From: Phymorhynchus buccinoides
Lineage: Eukaryota > Mollusca > Gastropoda > Neogastropoda > Raphitomidae
Direction: 5' to 3'
Length of the DNA stretch: 64,000 nt
Assembly: GCA_017654935.2 (NCBI GenBank)
Contig: CM065686.1
Location: forward strand, 24,840,496 to 24,904,495
Shown: one piece after another, positions 1 to 9,253 of the stretch
How positions within the stretch are numbered: the first letter of the stretch is position 1
Layout: each line of letters starts with the position of its first letter
Position numbers and translations under genes: made by a program
Notes under the pieces: model-generated
What the model was told of the DNA's origin: nothing
The model's database searches: none
Seen by the model: the letters and a program-made list of their open reading frames with translations, nothing else

Positions 1-2
1 GC

Positions 3-353
3 CTGCCCCTGACCATCTATTCTGACAACGGTCCACAGTTTATATCAGAGACGTTCGCAGATTACATGAAAGACATTGGTGCTGAACACATCAAAGTGAC
101 GCTATGGTGGCCCCAAGCAAATGGGGAAGTGGAGCGCCAAAACCAGTCATTGCTGAAGAGAATGAAAATTGCCCAGGCAGAAGGCAAGAAGTGGCAGGAA
201 GAAGTCCTCAAATACATCGCCGCCTACAGGGCAACGACACACCCATCCACAGGGCGCAGCCCAGCAGAACTGCTGTTTGGACGGCAAATCAGGATGAAAC
301 TCCACCAGCTGAAGCTGTTCTCCGACCTAGACCAGGACGTTCGAGACCGAGAC
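3..353 (+). pseudogene. Outer Gypsy integrase catalytic core, interrupted
   Basis: The frame is open from base 3 with no start in the window. It holds the second catalytic Asp in SDNGPQF and the catalytic Glu in NGEVERQN, with 35 residues between them, which is the DD35E spacing of retroviral-type integrases. A helix-rich segment and the typical PAELLFGRQ stretch follow. The first catalytic Asp and the zinc-binding domain lie off the left edge. The reading frame runs to GAC at 351-353 and then meets the TAA that forms the first bases of the inner LTR, so the insertion makes an immediate stop. The protein would join proviral DNA into the host chromosome. Confidence 0.9.
349..353. repeat. Target-site duplication, left copy (GAGAC)
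   Basis: GAGAC lies directly before the inner LTR and recurs directly after the other LTR at 5731-5735. A 5-bp duplication is typical of Ty3/Gypsy integration and fixes both ends of the inner element. Confidence 0.9.
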
Positions 354-460
354 TAAATAAGAACTCGGTCTCTTTGTGGCAACTGATAATTTATTCAGTC
401 AAACAATGACCACGGTCTGAAACATAGGAAACAGAAAAGAACAATATTCATTATCATCTA
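354..460 (-). repeat. Inner Gypsy 3' LTR (107 bp)
   Basis: It matches 5624-5730 with one mismatch. On the - strand it begins TAGATGATAATG and ends CTTATTTA, so it lacks canonical TG...CA termini. AATAAA lies inside it on the - strand and could serve polyadenylation. At 107 bp it is very short for an LTR. Confidence 0.92.
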
Positions 461-470
461 TCTCCCCCAT
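461..470 (-). other. Inner Gypsy polypurine tract
   Basis: On the - strand ATGGGGGAGA lies directly before the 3' LTR, where plus-strand DNA synthesis is primed in LTR retrotransposons. Confidence 0.8.
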
Positions 471-728
471 GTCTTTTGGGCTTTTGAAAGTTGGCACACT
501 GGCGAAAGATCATAAAGACTGACAACAGAAATCAAAACGAATGCACAAAAGTCTTTGCAGTGAAACAAATGAAACGTCAACTAGATCATGCAAGTCTGCA
601 ATGAAACAAACGAAACGTTAACCCGATCATGTAAGTCCCCATGGGAACCACTGAAAAACAAGGGGAACTCAAAAAGAAAATCTGGAAAAAGATGCAGCCC
701 AACCATCAACCAGCCAAAGTCTACTCAG
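471..728 (-). other. Inner Gypsy 3' untranslated region with tandem repeat
   Basis: This lies between the integrase stop and the polypurine tract. It contains an imperfect direct repeat of about 41 bp near 562-643, recognisable by GAAACAAATGAAACGT and GAAACAAACGAAACGT. No coding signal was seen. Confidence 0.6.
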
Positions 729-2591
729 TTATTCCAGAACATAGTCTGAGAGATAAGCCGGTGTGCGGGTGGAACGTCCTGAATGTCTCACGACTCTGGG
801 GCCAGTGGGGCACCTGGGTGCGGTGGCTCTCACAGGACTGCCTTGGGTTGGGCTGATGCGGCTTCTGCCGGGAGTTGGGATAGTAGGGGTAGGTGGGGGG
901 TGCCCAGTGGGTGTCTGGGGTGTGGGGTTAGGAGCTGCACGTGTGAAGGGTGGCAGTGTCTGGGTGGCTGGTGTTGACTGGGTATCTGGCGGCGGGCTTG
1001 GAGCAGCAGTAGTGCGGGGCGGGGACAGGAGAGTGACTTTGTCTGCTGGGGTAGAAAGTCTCACGAGGGTGGTGGCGTGGGGCTGTGGCTTTGGAGTAGG
1101 GGGGTCCATGGTCTTCTCGTGGGTATCGTGAGAACGAGAAGTGGGCATGTATACCATGTCTCTTGTGATGGTGTGGGTGGGAGGAGGATCAATCACAGGG
1201 ACATACTTCCGAAGGAATTTTCTGTTACGGATTGTGACCCTGCCTGAGCCATCAATCTTCACAACATACTGGTCAAATTGCCGGACCTCTATGACAACTC
1301 CAGTTTTATCCCACTTTAGTGGGTGAGGACCAGTTTGATTCTGGATGCGGACATGGTCCGCAACTGCGAGGGGTGGTAGTCGTCTGGTGTGTTCTGACCA
1401 GCGTTCCCAGTCTCTCATGTGCCGATTTCGCAGAGCCATTTCTCTGGAGGCCAGTACTTCCCGCCATGTGTTGTGGGGCTGGTATTTACCAGGGTGAATG
1501 GGGATAAAGTCACGTATGGGGTGACCAAAGATGCACATGGCTGTGGAGAGTTTCGTGTCTCGGTCAGGTGTGTTCCTGTATTGCAACATGGCTCGTTGGA
1601 AAGCATCAGTGTCTAGCTCACCGCTGTTTCCTGTGTTGTCCATGATGAGCCGTTTTACCGTCTTGACACCGACTTCCACTCGGCAGTTGCTATGTGGAAA
1701 CGCCACGGAGGACAGGCGATGGTGTACACCCCAATTACTTAGGAATTGGCGCGTTGTTGAGGATGTGAATTCTGGGCCGCCATCAGATGCTAGTTCCTCA
1801 GATATTCCGTATGTCACGAACGTGCGACGTAGGCATGTCACGAGGCCACTGGCACCGTCTTGTGATTTTTCAACAATGGGCCAGTTGGAGTAGCGATCGA
1901 CAACTACGAGGTAGTTGGTTCCCTTGCAGTGGAAGAAGTCGGCACAGAGGTATTGGAAGGGGTATTCAGGAGTAGTTAGAGCAGTAGGTGGGGCACTGGG
2001 GTTGGATGGAGCATTTCGGTTGCATTGTTGACATGAAGCCCGAAAAGCATGAATGGCAGGGGTGATGCCTGGCCAGAATACTGACGATTCGGCCCTGGAG
2101 GTCATGGAGGTAACCCCTTGATGTGCGGAGTGCAGTGCAGCCAGGATTTCTGGGCGAAGCAAAGGGGGGATGACTACACGGTCTTTGTAGAGGATGACTC
2201 CGTCTATGGTGTAGAGGTCATCACGGAATTGGAAGAACTCGCGAAGGGCTTGGGGGAGGTCATTTCGGTGGTCTGGGAAACCCGTGTCAATGAGTTCTGA
2301 TAGCTTGTGCATATCCATGTCACTGGAAGTGGCCATCTTGACTCGGTCCCATGTCACAGCTTGGAGGGGGGAGGAGTGGAGCGAGAACACAGAGCATAAG
2401 GGGAGAGTCTCATCAACATACTCCTCGTCTGGTGCTGGGGTGCGGATACCATGGAGAGAGGTTGAGGAAAGTCGAGGAAGGGCTTGGATTGACGCGATGT
2501 TATCGACAAGAATCATTTTCTCAGGAACTCCACTAGGGTGACGGGAAATACTGTCAGCTGCACGATGCCTGATGCCTGGTATGTGGACCAT
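729..2591 (-). pseudogene. Inner Gypsy integrase with proline-rich tail
   Basis: This is an open frame of 620 codons, cut from the upstream RNase H by an in-frame TGA just before its first codon. Residues 154-190 carry the HHCC zinc finger (H154, H157, C187, C190). The catalytic triad is complete: D218, D270 in SDGGPEF and E306, with 35 residues between the last two. A chromatin/DNA-binding C-terminal domain lies around residues 400-460. A proline-rich, probably disordered tail then ends in a basic RRSGR-like stretch and YLSDYVLE. All integrase landmarks are intact, but the protein could only be made by readthrough of the upstream stop. Confidence 0.9.
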
Positions 2592-2800
2592 TCAAAATTT
2601 GTAACGAAGAGTCTTTTCTTTCAAGTTTCGGAGTCTGGGGTTTGGTATGTTCTCGAGTGAGCGGTCTCCAAAGAGCTTCAGGAGGGGTTTGTGGTCGACA
2701 GCAATGGTGAGGTCTGTGCAACTAAGAACAAAGTACCTGGCTTTGTTGAGAGCGTCTGCAACAGCTAGGGCTTCTCCTTCTACTTGTGCACACGTGACTC
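2592..2800 (-). pseudogene. Inner Gypsy RNase H, second part, out of frame
   Basis: From about 2790 downward the RNase H domain continues in a different frame, with QVEGEALAVADALNKARYF and then AVDHKPLLKLFGDR, the usual C-terminal half of a Gypsy RNase H. The frame ends at a TGA directly followed by the integrase segment. The stop context suits a CGA to TGA transition at a CpG. The switch of frame near 2788-2795 is a small indel. Confidence 0.85.
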
Positions 2801-5158
2801 TGCTGCATGAGTGAAGCGGCTGCCAACCAGTGTCACTTTCCAGCCAGTTTTGCAGCAAAACGGTTCTCTTCCGGGACAAGAACAGTGTTTTTGGAGCAAC
2901 CAGAAGCCGATGCCCGTCTTGGACCAGTCTGTGGCAAGGCACGTGGGGCGTTGCACGTCAAAGATCTGAACACCTTGTTCAATTTCATTGATGATGACAA
3001 TTTTTGACTCTTCAAAGAGTTTGTTGAGGTGTCCGTCCCATCGGAAAAGTACTCCTTGTTTCAGTAGCTCACGGAAGGGGAGCATCTTGTCAGCCATGCT
3101 GAAGGCGTAGGAAACTTGGTTGACAAGACCAAACCATGAGTGGATGTCAGTGAGAATTTTTGGGGTGGGGAAGTCACGAATGGCTTGGGAGTGTTGCTGG
3201 CTTGGTCGCACATTGTCAAGAGTGATTTCAAAGCCAGCAAAGTCCACTGTGTCTTGGTCAAAGACGAACTTGTCAGGATTGAGGGTGATTCCATGGCGAC
3301 CACAGACGTCAAGCCATTGGACTGTCTGAAAGAAGCTGTCTTCCAGGGTGTCAGCCCAAAGTAAGGCATCATTAACGCATTTGGTTTTGTTTAGGATGTC
3401 GGCGACGATTTCGTCATACCGTCTGGTGTAGCCGTCACCCGAAGCAATGTATCCCTGAGGGGTTGTTTTGTAGCGGTACCTGCCCCAAGGTGTAATGAAG
3501 GTCGTGAGGTGGTGATCTTCTTCTCTGATTGGAACGCTATGGTAGCCATTCCACGCATCGAGGACGGTTTTCTTCTGGGCTTGAGGTACAGATCTCGCTT
3601 GATGGAAGGGAGAGGGAGTGTGGTGAGTTTCTCTGGTTGCGTAATTGTTCAGGGGCTGGAAGTCAACCGTACGGCGTGGTTTACCATTTTTCTTTGCACA
3701 GACAACCATTCTGTGGCACCACGTGACAGGCTCACCAACAGGCACCGGTTCCAGAACGCCAAGTCGAACATCTTGATCCAGTCCAGCCTTCACTTCTTGC
3801 TGCCAGTGGAGTGGAACTGGGATAGGTGTGTGAAGAGCTACGGGCTGTGCGTTTGGGTCGATCATGAGATGAAGTGGTGGGCCTTCCATGAGTGGTAGGG
3901 GCTGTTGGTCACACGTATTGAACGTGCTGGACTTGTAGTAGTCCAGGAGGTACTGTTGCAGTTTCTCTCGATTCTCCTCTGTGGCTGGGAATGGCAGCCG
4001 CGTTGGTGGAGCAGGGGGTTTCTGGCGGCGGGGGCAGTCACAAGGGTTGGTGTGCAGTGCAGCACAGTGTTGTGAGATGCCGCCAATGGTGGGGAAGTCC
4101 TTGGGAATTATGTGCAGGCTCACACAGGCTTCCCTACTTAGGAATAGTTTATCAGAGCAGTCAGTAATGTAGGTCATCTGCCTGGTTTCAAGAACTTGGT
4201 CACTGAGGCCTTTGGCTGACATGTGCAGGACTGTTGCACCGAGTATGTTAATTGTCTTATTGTCAGCGGCATGCATTTTCATCGTGACAGGGATCAGGTC
4301 AGATGTTTGGAGGCCAAGGTGATGGAGGACTTTGACACCGGCGAGGCAGCTTTGGCATCCTGTGTCTGCCATTGCAGGGTGGCTGACTGTTTTTGATGGA
4401 CGGTCAAGGTTGAAGCTGAGTATTTGGTAGTCTTCACATGAGGCTTGGATTGTCAAATTGATGAAGGGTTGGGACTGCGAGCCCTTTTTGACCCACGTTT
4501 GAGACAGGTTGTCATATAAGTGGTGATCAATGGTGATGGGCTTGGCAGTTTTGCTGTGGATAGCAGCTGTTGTCACGGAGCATAGGGAGTCAAAGACGGC
4601 ACTTTCACGGTCAGGTGGGAGAGTAGGTGGAGGCTTCGGATTGTTTTTACTACGACACACCTTTTCAAAGTGGTGCTCGCGGTTGCACAGTGAGCAGTGG
4701 TGACCATATGCTGGACATTGAATCTTGCGCGCGCGAACCAGGGCATGCGCACCATGACCAGCTTTTCCGCAGTAGGTGCAGAGTTCACGTTTATCTTCAC
4801 GCCTGTCTCTCTGCCCTAGGCGCTTGCCCATCTTGTAGGTACTGCTGGCTGCAGCCTCCATGGATTGGGAGCTGGCGGCAGCCTCCACTATGTGGGAATT
4901 GAGTAGACGTGAGGCAGACCGCTTTCCTGCTTCTTTCGCTTCTACAAACTGGAATACCTCTTCTAGTGTCATGTCTTGGTTTTTGTCACCGAGAAGGTCC
5001 AGTTGTATGTCAGAGTCTGCGATGCCAAGGGTGAGCACACCACGCAGTATGGCATCTGTATAATTGACTTCGGCCTCACAACCTGAACACTTGATCACGA
5101 ACTTGCAGACACCGGCTTGTCCTCGCACACGAGCTCCAAAAGCACGGATTGTCTCATC
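2780..5158 (-). pseudogene. Inner Gypsy gag end, protease, reverse transcriptase, RNase H start
   Basis: The frame is open from just after a TGA (5159-5161) down to 2780. Counting from the codon at 5128, the first residues belong to the gag end. A Cys/His-rich zinc-binding region is at about 117-158, and the protease active site DTG is at 255-257. Reverse transcriptase runs from about 430 to 680, with catalytic D523 in VLDAWNGYHS. RNase H begins at about 725 (ATDWSKTGIGFWLL). In the palm motif the residues are CVND (584-587), so N586 stands where the first Asp of the usual catalytic pair belongs. This probably inactivates polymerisation. The frame breaks inside RNase H. Confidence 0.9.
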
Positions 5159-5560
5159 TCAGTCTTGTCTCATGTTGTGGAGTGTTACTCTTGCGACCAT
5201 TATGTTTTCTTGATGGATAGCAAGTTTTCTGATAGCCTCAAGGATCTCTCCTTCGGGTTGATTGGTGAGGCTGCCGCCTGCAGATCGTGTGAGGTCTTTA
5301 CGTAGCTGTTCGTCACAACACTCGAGAAGTTGGATGATCTTGTCTTGGCCATTTACTTTGGTAGCATTCACATAGTCTGTCCATCGTGTGAGGAAGTAGA
5401 CCCAGTCTTCGCTGGAGCCAGCAGTTGTGATGACGGGTCGTTTGACTTTTTCTACCTTGGCTGCTGCCACAGGTCCGTGTTTTAGGGAAACACAGCGAGC
5501 CAAGATGTCGACACAGGTGATCAGACGGACCCGCGACCCGCTGGAAACTCTGGAGCGTAT
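5159..5560 (-). pseudogene. Inner Gypsy gag, N-terminal part
   Basis: The frame encodes a capsid-like helical segment (EDWVYFLTRWTDYV, IIQLLECCDEQLRKDL, AIRKLAIHQENIMVARVTL). It ends at TGA (5159-5161) and is in frame with the next segment, so one stop separates gag from the rest. No in-frame ATG precedes it in the open stretch: the frame is closed upstream by a TGA near 5563, and the first codons are non-ATG. The native start may be lost by an indel near the 5' end or lie in the overlapping frame that opens near 5624. The protein would form the retrotransposon particle. Confidence 0.75.
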
Positions 5561-5612
5561 GCTTCAGAAGACGACCCTCACCACGCAACGAGTTAGCCAC
5601 AGTAATATCATT

Positions 5613-5623
5613 GACTGTGGTCA
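5613..5623 (-). other. Candidate primer-binding site of inner Gypsy
   Basis: On the - strand TGACCACAGTC follows the 5' LTR without a gap. It does not begin with TGG, as expected for pairing with a tRNA CCA end. It is complementary to GACCGTGGTCA inside the LTR (5688-5678) over 11 nt with one mismatch. A 7-bp hairpin (CCACAGT/ACTGTGG) overlaps the site. Confidence 0.5.
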
Positions 5624-5730
5624 TAAATAAGAACTCAGTCTCTTTGTGGCAACTGATAATTTATTCAGTCAAACAATGACCACGGTCTGAAACATAGGAA
5701 ACAGAAAAGAACAATATTCATTATCATCTA
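5624..5730 (-). repeat. Inner Gypsy 5' LTR (107 bp)
   Basis: It matches 354-460 except at one base. On the - strand an initiator-like TTCAGACC lies 35-45 bases into it. There is no clear TATA box. AATAAA lies about 20 bases further on, so a short R region is plausible. Confidence 0.92.
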
Positions 5731-5735
5731 GAGAC
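5731..5735. repeat. Target-site duplication, right copy (GAGAC)
   Basis: This is identical to 349-353, and outer Gypsy coding sequence resumes right after it in the original frame. Confidence 0.9.
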
Positions 5736-6185
5736 GCTGAGAAGAAAGGACTTGCAGAGATACAGGCTGACAGCAAGAGAGGTGCGAAAGAAAGCGACAT
5801 CAATCCTGGTGACACAGTGTTGTTGCGCCAGGAAATCTCGGGAAAGCTCGACACCCCTTTCCGTCCAGATCCGTGTGAGGTCATCGACAAGACAGGCAGC
5901 AGAATCACGGTGCGGACTCCAGACGGTGCGACCTTCAAACGGAACTCTACCAACGTCAAGAAGTACCTGAAGGGCAGCAGCAAAGGAGACGAGAGCACCC
6001 CTCAAACCCATGGTGCAGCCACCCCTGCTGTTGGTCCAGGTGTGAAACCCACTGACTCCACCCCACACCCCACCCCACCATCCCCAACAGCAACAGTTGC
6101 AGAAACTAACCCTAGTGTGACACCAGCAAAGAGAACCAGATCTCTCCCCAAGAGGTTCCAGGACTATGTGGTTGATCTCAAGTGA
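5736..6185 (+). pseudogene. Outer Gypsy integrase C-terminal domain and tail
   Basis: It is in frame with 3-353 once the insertion and one GAGAC copy are ignored. It holds an SH3-like integrase C-terminal domain (GDTVLLRQE, then PFRPDPCEVIDKTGSRITVRTPDG, NVKKYL), a Thr/Pro-rich linker and a basic end (TRSLPKRFQDYVVDLK) before TGA at 6183-6185. No stops or frameshifts are present. It cannot be translated with its catalytic core because of the inner element. Confidence 0.88.
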
Positions 6186-6217
6186 TGTGCGTGTACACTC
6201 AGAATACACACAGACAT

Positions 6218-6251
6218 GTTGAGCAATGTGCCCGTGTCTGGATTGCTCAAC
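6218..6251 (+). other. RNA hairpin 1, loop GTGCCCGTGTCTGG
   Basis: A perfect 10-bp stem (GTTGAGCAAT with ATTGCTCAAC) closes a 14-nt loop at 6228-6241. It begins 33 bases after the outer Gypsy stop codon. Confidence 0.75.
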
Positions 6252-6277
6252 TAGTATAGATAATTGCATGCATGAGA

Positions 6278-6313
6278 CTGAGAGCCTGGTGCCCGTGTCT
6301 GGTAGGCTCTCAG
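6278..6313 (+). other. RNA hairpin 2, same loop on a different stem
   Basis: A perfect 10-bp stem (CTGAGAGCCT with AGGCTCTCAG) plus one G-U pair closes the same 14-nt loop, at 6289-6302. The stem sequence is unrelated to that of hairpin 1. Confidence 0.75.
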
Positions 6314-6880
6314 AAATGAGAATAAGTCACTATATACAATACACACAAATAGCTGTGCAGTGTGGTTAATCGTAGTCACAAAATCTACAGTGGATTATGA
6401 TGTTCAGTGACTGTGCAAAGTCTGCATAGTGTGGAAAGATTACATTATATTGATGTGACATTACTACTGTTCTGAGTCTGCATAAAAGTGAGAAAGAAAA
6501 AGTGACAATCTGAATTTATTTGATCAGACATTAATAAATAAGAACATTTTTTAATTTATCGAATAATTGATTTTTTTGGCAGTTAAAAAAAAAAAGAGCG
6601 AAAGAGAGACAAAGACACTTTACATTTAAGTTTGACATGGCATGCACTTTAGTTTTACTGGCAAAAAAACAGCAGCAACAAAGCATGCCGAATAATTTGA
6701 GTAGTATTTTGGATTATATTTTTGTTTGGCTGTGTTTGCAATGCAGTGTTCAATGCATGTTGAGTAACTCGTTTCAGTTAGAGAGTTAATAATGTTTAAT
6801 TTGATTTGCAGTGCTGAGTGCTTTATTTTGGAGAAGAAAAAAAAGTATGAGAAAAGTAAATAAAGTGAAGTTTTATTAAC

Positions 6881-6905
6881 AATAACAATAATAATTATTG
6901 TTATT
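6881..6905. repeat. AT-rich palindrome in outer Gypsy 3' UTR
   Basis: Arms AATAACAATAAT and ATTATTGTTATT, each 12 bp, are separated by one base. It may be chance in AT-rich sequence or a weak structural element. Confidence 0.5.
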
Positions 6906-7012
6906 ATTATTGTTATTAAGTTTTATTAAGTGATTAAGTTTTTGGTTTAAACTTTAAAGAGATTTAATTTTTGGTGGTATTATGTGCTAATGAAAGGAGC
7001 TTATTTGCCACT

Positions 7013-7022
7013 AGGGGAGGGA
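7013..7022 (+). other. Outer Gypsy polypurine tract
   Basis: AGGGGAGGGA lies directly before the TG that opens the LTR. Confidence 0.8.
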
Positions 7023-7183
7023 TGTCGTGTTTGTATACGTTTGCGTAAAAAGATAGACACTATGTACGGGGCTTCCGGTTTGGAATGGAATGGATCCAAG
7101 AAGGAATAAATAAACGTTCATTTTGAAATTCGAAACAATCAGTGTTTGTGTATAACATCAAGCGAGGATTGTAGGATACAACA
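7023..7183 (+). repeat. Outer Gypsy 3' LTR (about 161 bp)
   Basis: It begins TGTCGTGT after the polypurine tract and ends ATACAACA, giving TG...CA ends. AATAAA lies at 7105-7110. Penelope-like coding sequence starts directly after it. Its partner LTR is outside the window, so the right edge rests on the TG...CA rule and on the change to Penelope sequence. Confidence 0.75.
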
Positions 7184-8635
7184 GTCACGAGGGGCGGTTG
7201 GTCAAAAATGTCCGCTACCTGTTCACGGGATTGTAGAAGTGACCAGTTGGAGATGAGGATGTTGCGCACACGATGAATGGATGGGTGGAACAGTAGGCTG
7301 ACGATGGGTCTGTCGTCTGTTTGAGAGTGAGAAATTCTGTTGACACGGGTGAGGGCAGACTCGATTGCTGTGAGAGGGTAATTCCGGTTTAGGAAGAAAT
7401 CCACCATTTCCTGTGCTTTGATTCAAAGTCATGGTCATCTGAGCAAAGGCGGCGGAGTCAGAGGAGTTGAGAATATGGAATGCTGTTCTTTGTGGCTGGG
7501 GTGTGGGACAAACGGTAGTCCAGGTAAGAATGTGAGTCTGTAGGTTTGTAGTGGATGGATGCATGGAGTTGTCCTTGTTGTAGCGAGATTTGCATGTCCA
7601 GAAATGTGACTGATTCGCTGGAGATCGTGCATGTGAAGCCAATCACTGGGTGGAAGCTCTGTATGAAGTGGACGAAGTCCAAGAGTTCTTCGTAGGATCC
7701 AGAAGTGAGGCCAAGGCCATCATCGATGAAACGTTTGTAGACCTCAGGGACAGGTTTTTTTGTAGTTTTTGAGAATCTGTTCTTCCAGGTAACCCATAAA
7801 GAGGCACGCATAGCTGGGACCCATTTTAGTTCCCATGGCAACTCCGCTCATCTGGGCAAAGACCTTCTCACCAAAGGAGAAGGTGTTCAATGTCAGCACA
7901 CGAGTTCAGCTAATCGGACAAGGGCAGTGGTTGGTGGGTCTTTGGTCTTGCGTTTTTCCAGGAAATGAGTCAGAGCTGAAAATCCATCTGCATGTGGTAT
8001 GCTGGTGTAAAGGGAAACCACATCAAGTGTGAACAGATATTTGAGTTGGAATTGAAGGTTGTTGTTCAGGTCCTGGATGATGTTGAGGGCATGTGAGGAG
8101 TCTTTCACATACGTGGGAAGCTGTTGTACGATGGGTTGGAGGATATGGTCCAAGTACTCTGATATATTTTCTGTAGGACAACTACAAGCAGAAACGATGG
8201 GTCGTCCGGGGTTGTTGGCTTTGTGGATTTTTGGTAGCAGGTAGAAGACAGGTTGTTTGGCTTGGTGGTTGATGAGAAGTCGAGCTGTCTGAGGGAGCTT
8301 TTTTGTTGTGATCAGTTGTTGTAGTGTTTTGGAGATAGTGTTCTGTTGAGCCTGAAGGGAAGACTTTTCCTGTTGGAGGTAACTGTTGCTGTTTTTGAGT
8401 TGTTTGACAGCTTCTTGGATATACAGTTCTCTGTCCCACATGACAACAGCACCACCCTTGTCAGCCGGGTTGATAACAATGTCAGTTCTGGATTGGAGAG
8501 ATTTAATAGCTTGAGTTTCATCAGAGGTGAGGTTGAGAATTTCGGTTGGACGGAGTTTCAAGGCACGGATCTCTGCAGTGCTTTTACTGATATAGCTTCC
8601 GGAAATACAGACTTCAATTTTTCCTATCATTTTAT
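7184..8635 (-). pseudogene. Penelope-like element reverse transcriptase, truncated and frameshifted
   Basis: Read on the - strand from about 8635, the frame shows INPADKGGAVVMWDRELYI, LLPKIHKANNPGRPIVSACS, a palm A region (FTLDVVSLYTSIPH), GVAMGTKMGPSYACLFMGYL, the catalytic RFIDDGLG and then thumb-like sequence up to HPSIHRVRNILISNWSLLQS. This order and these motifs are those of Penelope-like elements. Frameshifts lie near 7893 and 7747, a stop at 7458 and another break near 7407. The GIY-YIG endonuclease that normally follows is absent, because the outer Gypsy LTR begins where it should continue. Confidence 0.88.
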
Positions 8636-8764
8636 CATAGGCCTATCATATCATTATCATATCAGTTTAGGCTCTGTAGGCTTATTGAAGCCTTTTGCCC
8701 TCTAGATATTTTTTTATATGTAGTATAAATTGATTTAGTTTTTGCCCGTGAATTACTTTGGCTT

Positions 8765-9130
8765 TTGTGTATTGATTTTTAAAATTCTATTTTCTCCAAA
8801 TTTGTGGAGTCTACATAGTCTACTACATAATATATATATATTTTTGTCAATAAGATTTATTAACATATTTTGTGATGATGCATTTACAGTTTCTTTAGGA
8901 AGATTGTTCCATGCAGTTATTAGGCCTACTCTGTTAGTAAAACAAAGTTTTGAGCTGAAAGACTGTTATTTTTGTTTGTTTGTTAGTTTGAAATTATACC
9001 CTCGTGTTCTTTCCTCATCAGTTAGAGTTAGGTAAAGTTTTAGTTGTGTTAGGATCATAAAACTTGTTAAGAATTTAATACACCTCAATCAGATCACCTC
9101 TACGACGTCTGTTATTCCAAACTAGGTATT
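8765..9130 (-). pseudogene. LINE reverse transcriptase 3' fragment
   Basis: The - strand reads RRRRGDLIEVY-stop-ILNKFYDPN, then about 45 codons later LCFTNRVGLITAWNNLPKETVNA. This is the conserved end of many non-LTR retrotransposon ORF2 proteins. Stops and at least one frameshift (near 9110) show decay. The clade cannot be told from so little. Confidence 0.65.
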
Positions 9131-9181
9131 TCCAGATACTTTAGTACCGTCTTTAGTATACTTTACTTCATTTGCCAAGTC

Positions 9182-9185
<4 letters not shown>

Positions 9186-9251
<66 letters not shown>
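9186..9251. repeat. (CT)n microsatellite
   Basis: This is an uninterrupted CT run of about 66 bp ending in a short C run. Confidence 0.97.

Positions 9252-9253
<2 letters not shown>

Larger units (their letters stand above)
354..5730 (-). mobile_element. Inner Ty3/Gypsy retrotransposon, full length, decayed
   Basis: The element is 5377 bp, bounded by 107-bp direct repeats that differ at one base (G367 against A5637) and by a GAGAC target duplication. On the - strand the order is LTR, possible primer site, gag with Cys/His-rich region, protease, reverse transcriptase, RNase H, integrase, a proline-rich tail, a short 3' UTR, polypurine tract and LTR. gag and pol appear to share one frame, and no envelope gene is present. 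Two in-frame TGA codons, one frameshift and a changed catalytic residue in reverse transcriptase make this copy non-autonomous. It sits head to tail against the outer element, on the opposite strand. Confidence 0.95.
6186..7022 (+). other. Outer Gypsy 3' untranslated region
   Basis: This AT-rich non-coding stretch lies between the stop codon and the LTR. It opens with two perfect hairpins sharing one loop sequence (see 6218-6251 and 6278-6313). It holds a near-perfect palindrome at 6881-6905 and ends in the polypurine tract AGGGGAGGGA (7013-7022). No open frame with recognisable protein was found. Confidence 0.8.
1..7183 (+). mobile_element. Outer Ty3/Gypsy LTR retrotransposon, 3' part, interrupted
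   Basis: The window opens inside an integrase gene, which is cut at 353 by an inner element and resumes in the same frame at 5736. Its stop is at 6183-6185. An untranslated stretch of about 840 bp, a polypurine tract (7013-7022) and a 3' LTR (7023-7183) follow. The gag, protease, reverse transcriptase and 5' LTR would lie to the left of the window. Apart from the insertion, the visible coding sequence has no stop or frameshift, so this copy was young when it was interrupted. Ty3/Gypsy is assigned from the DD35E integrase and the PPT-LTR arrangement; the clade is not determined. Confidence 0.88.

Noticed and set aside
729..2591. Host gene encoding a 620-residue protein
   Set aside because: The DD35E integrase core and position between LTRs show it is part of the inner Gypsy element.
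6218..6313. Rho-independent terminator
   Set aside because: The context is a eukaryotic retrotransposon 3' UTR, there is no T run after the stems, and the large shared loops are atypical.
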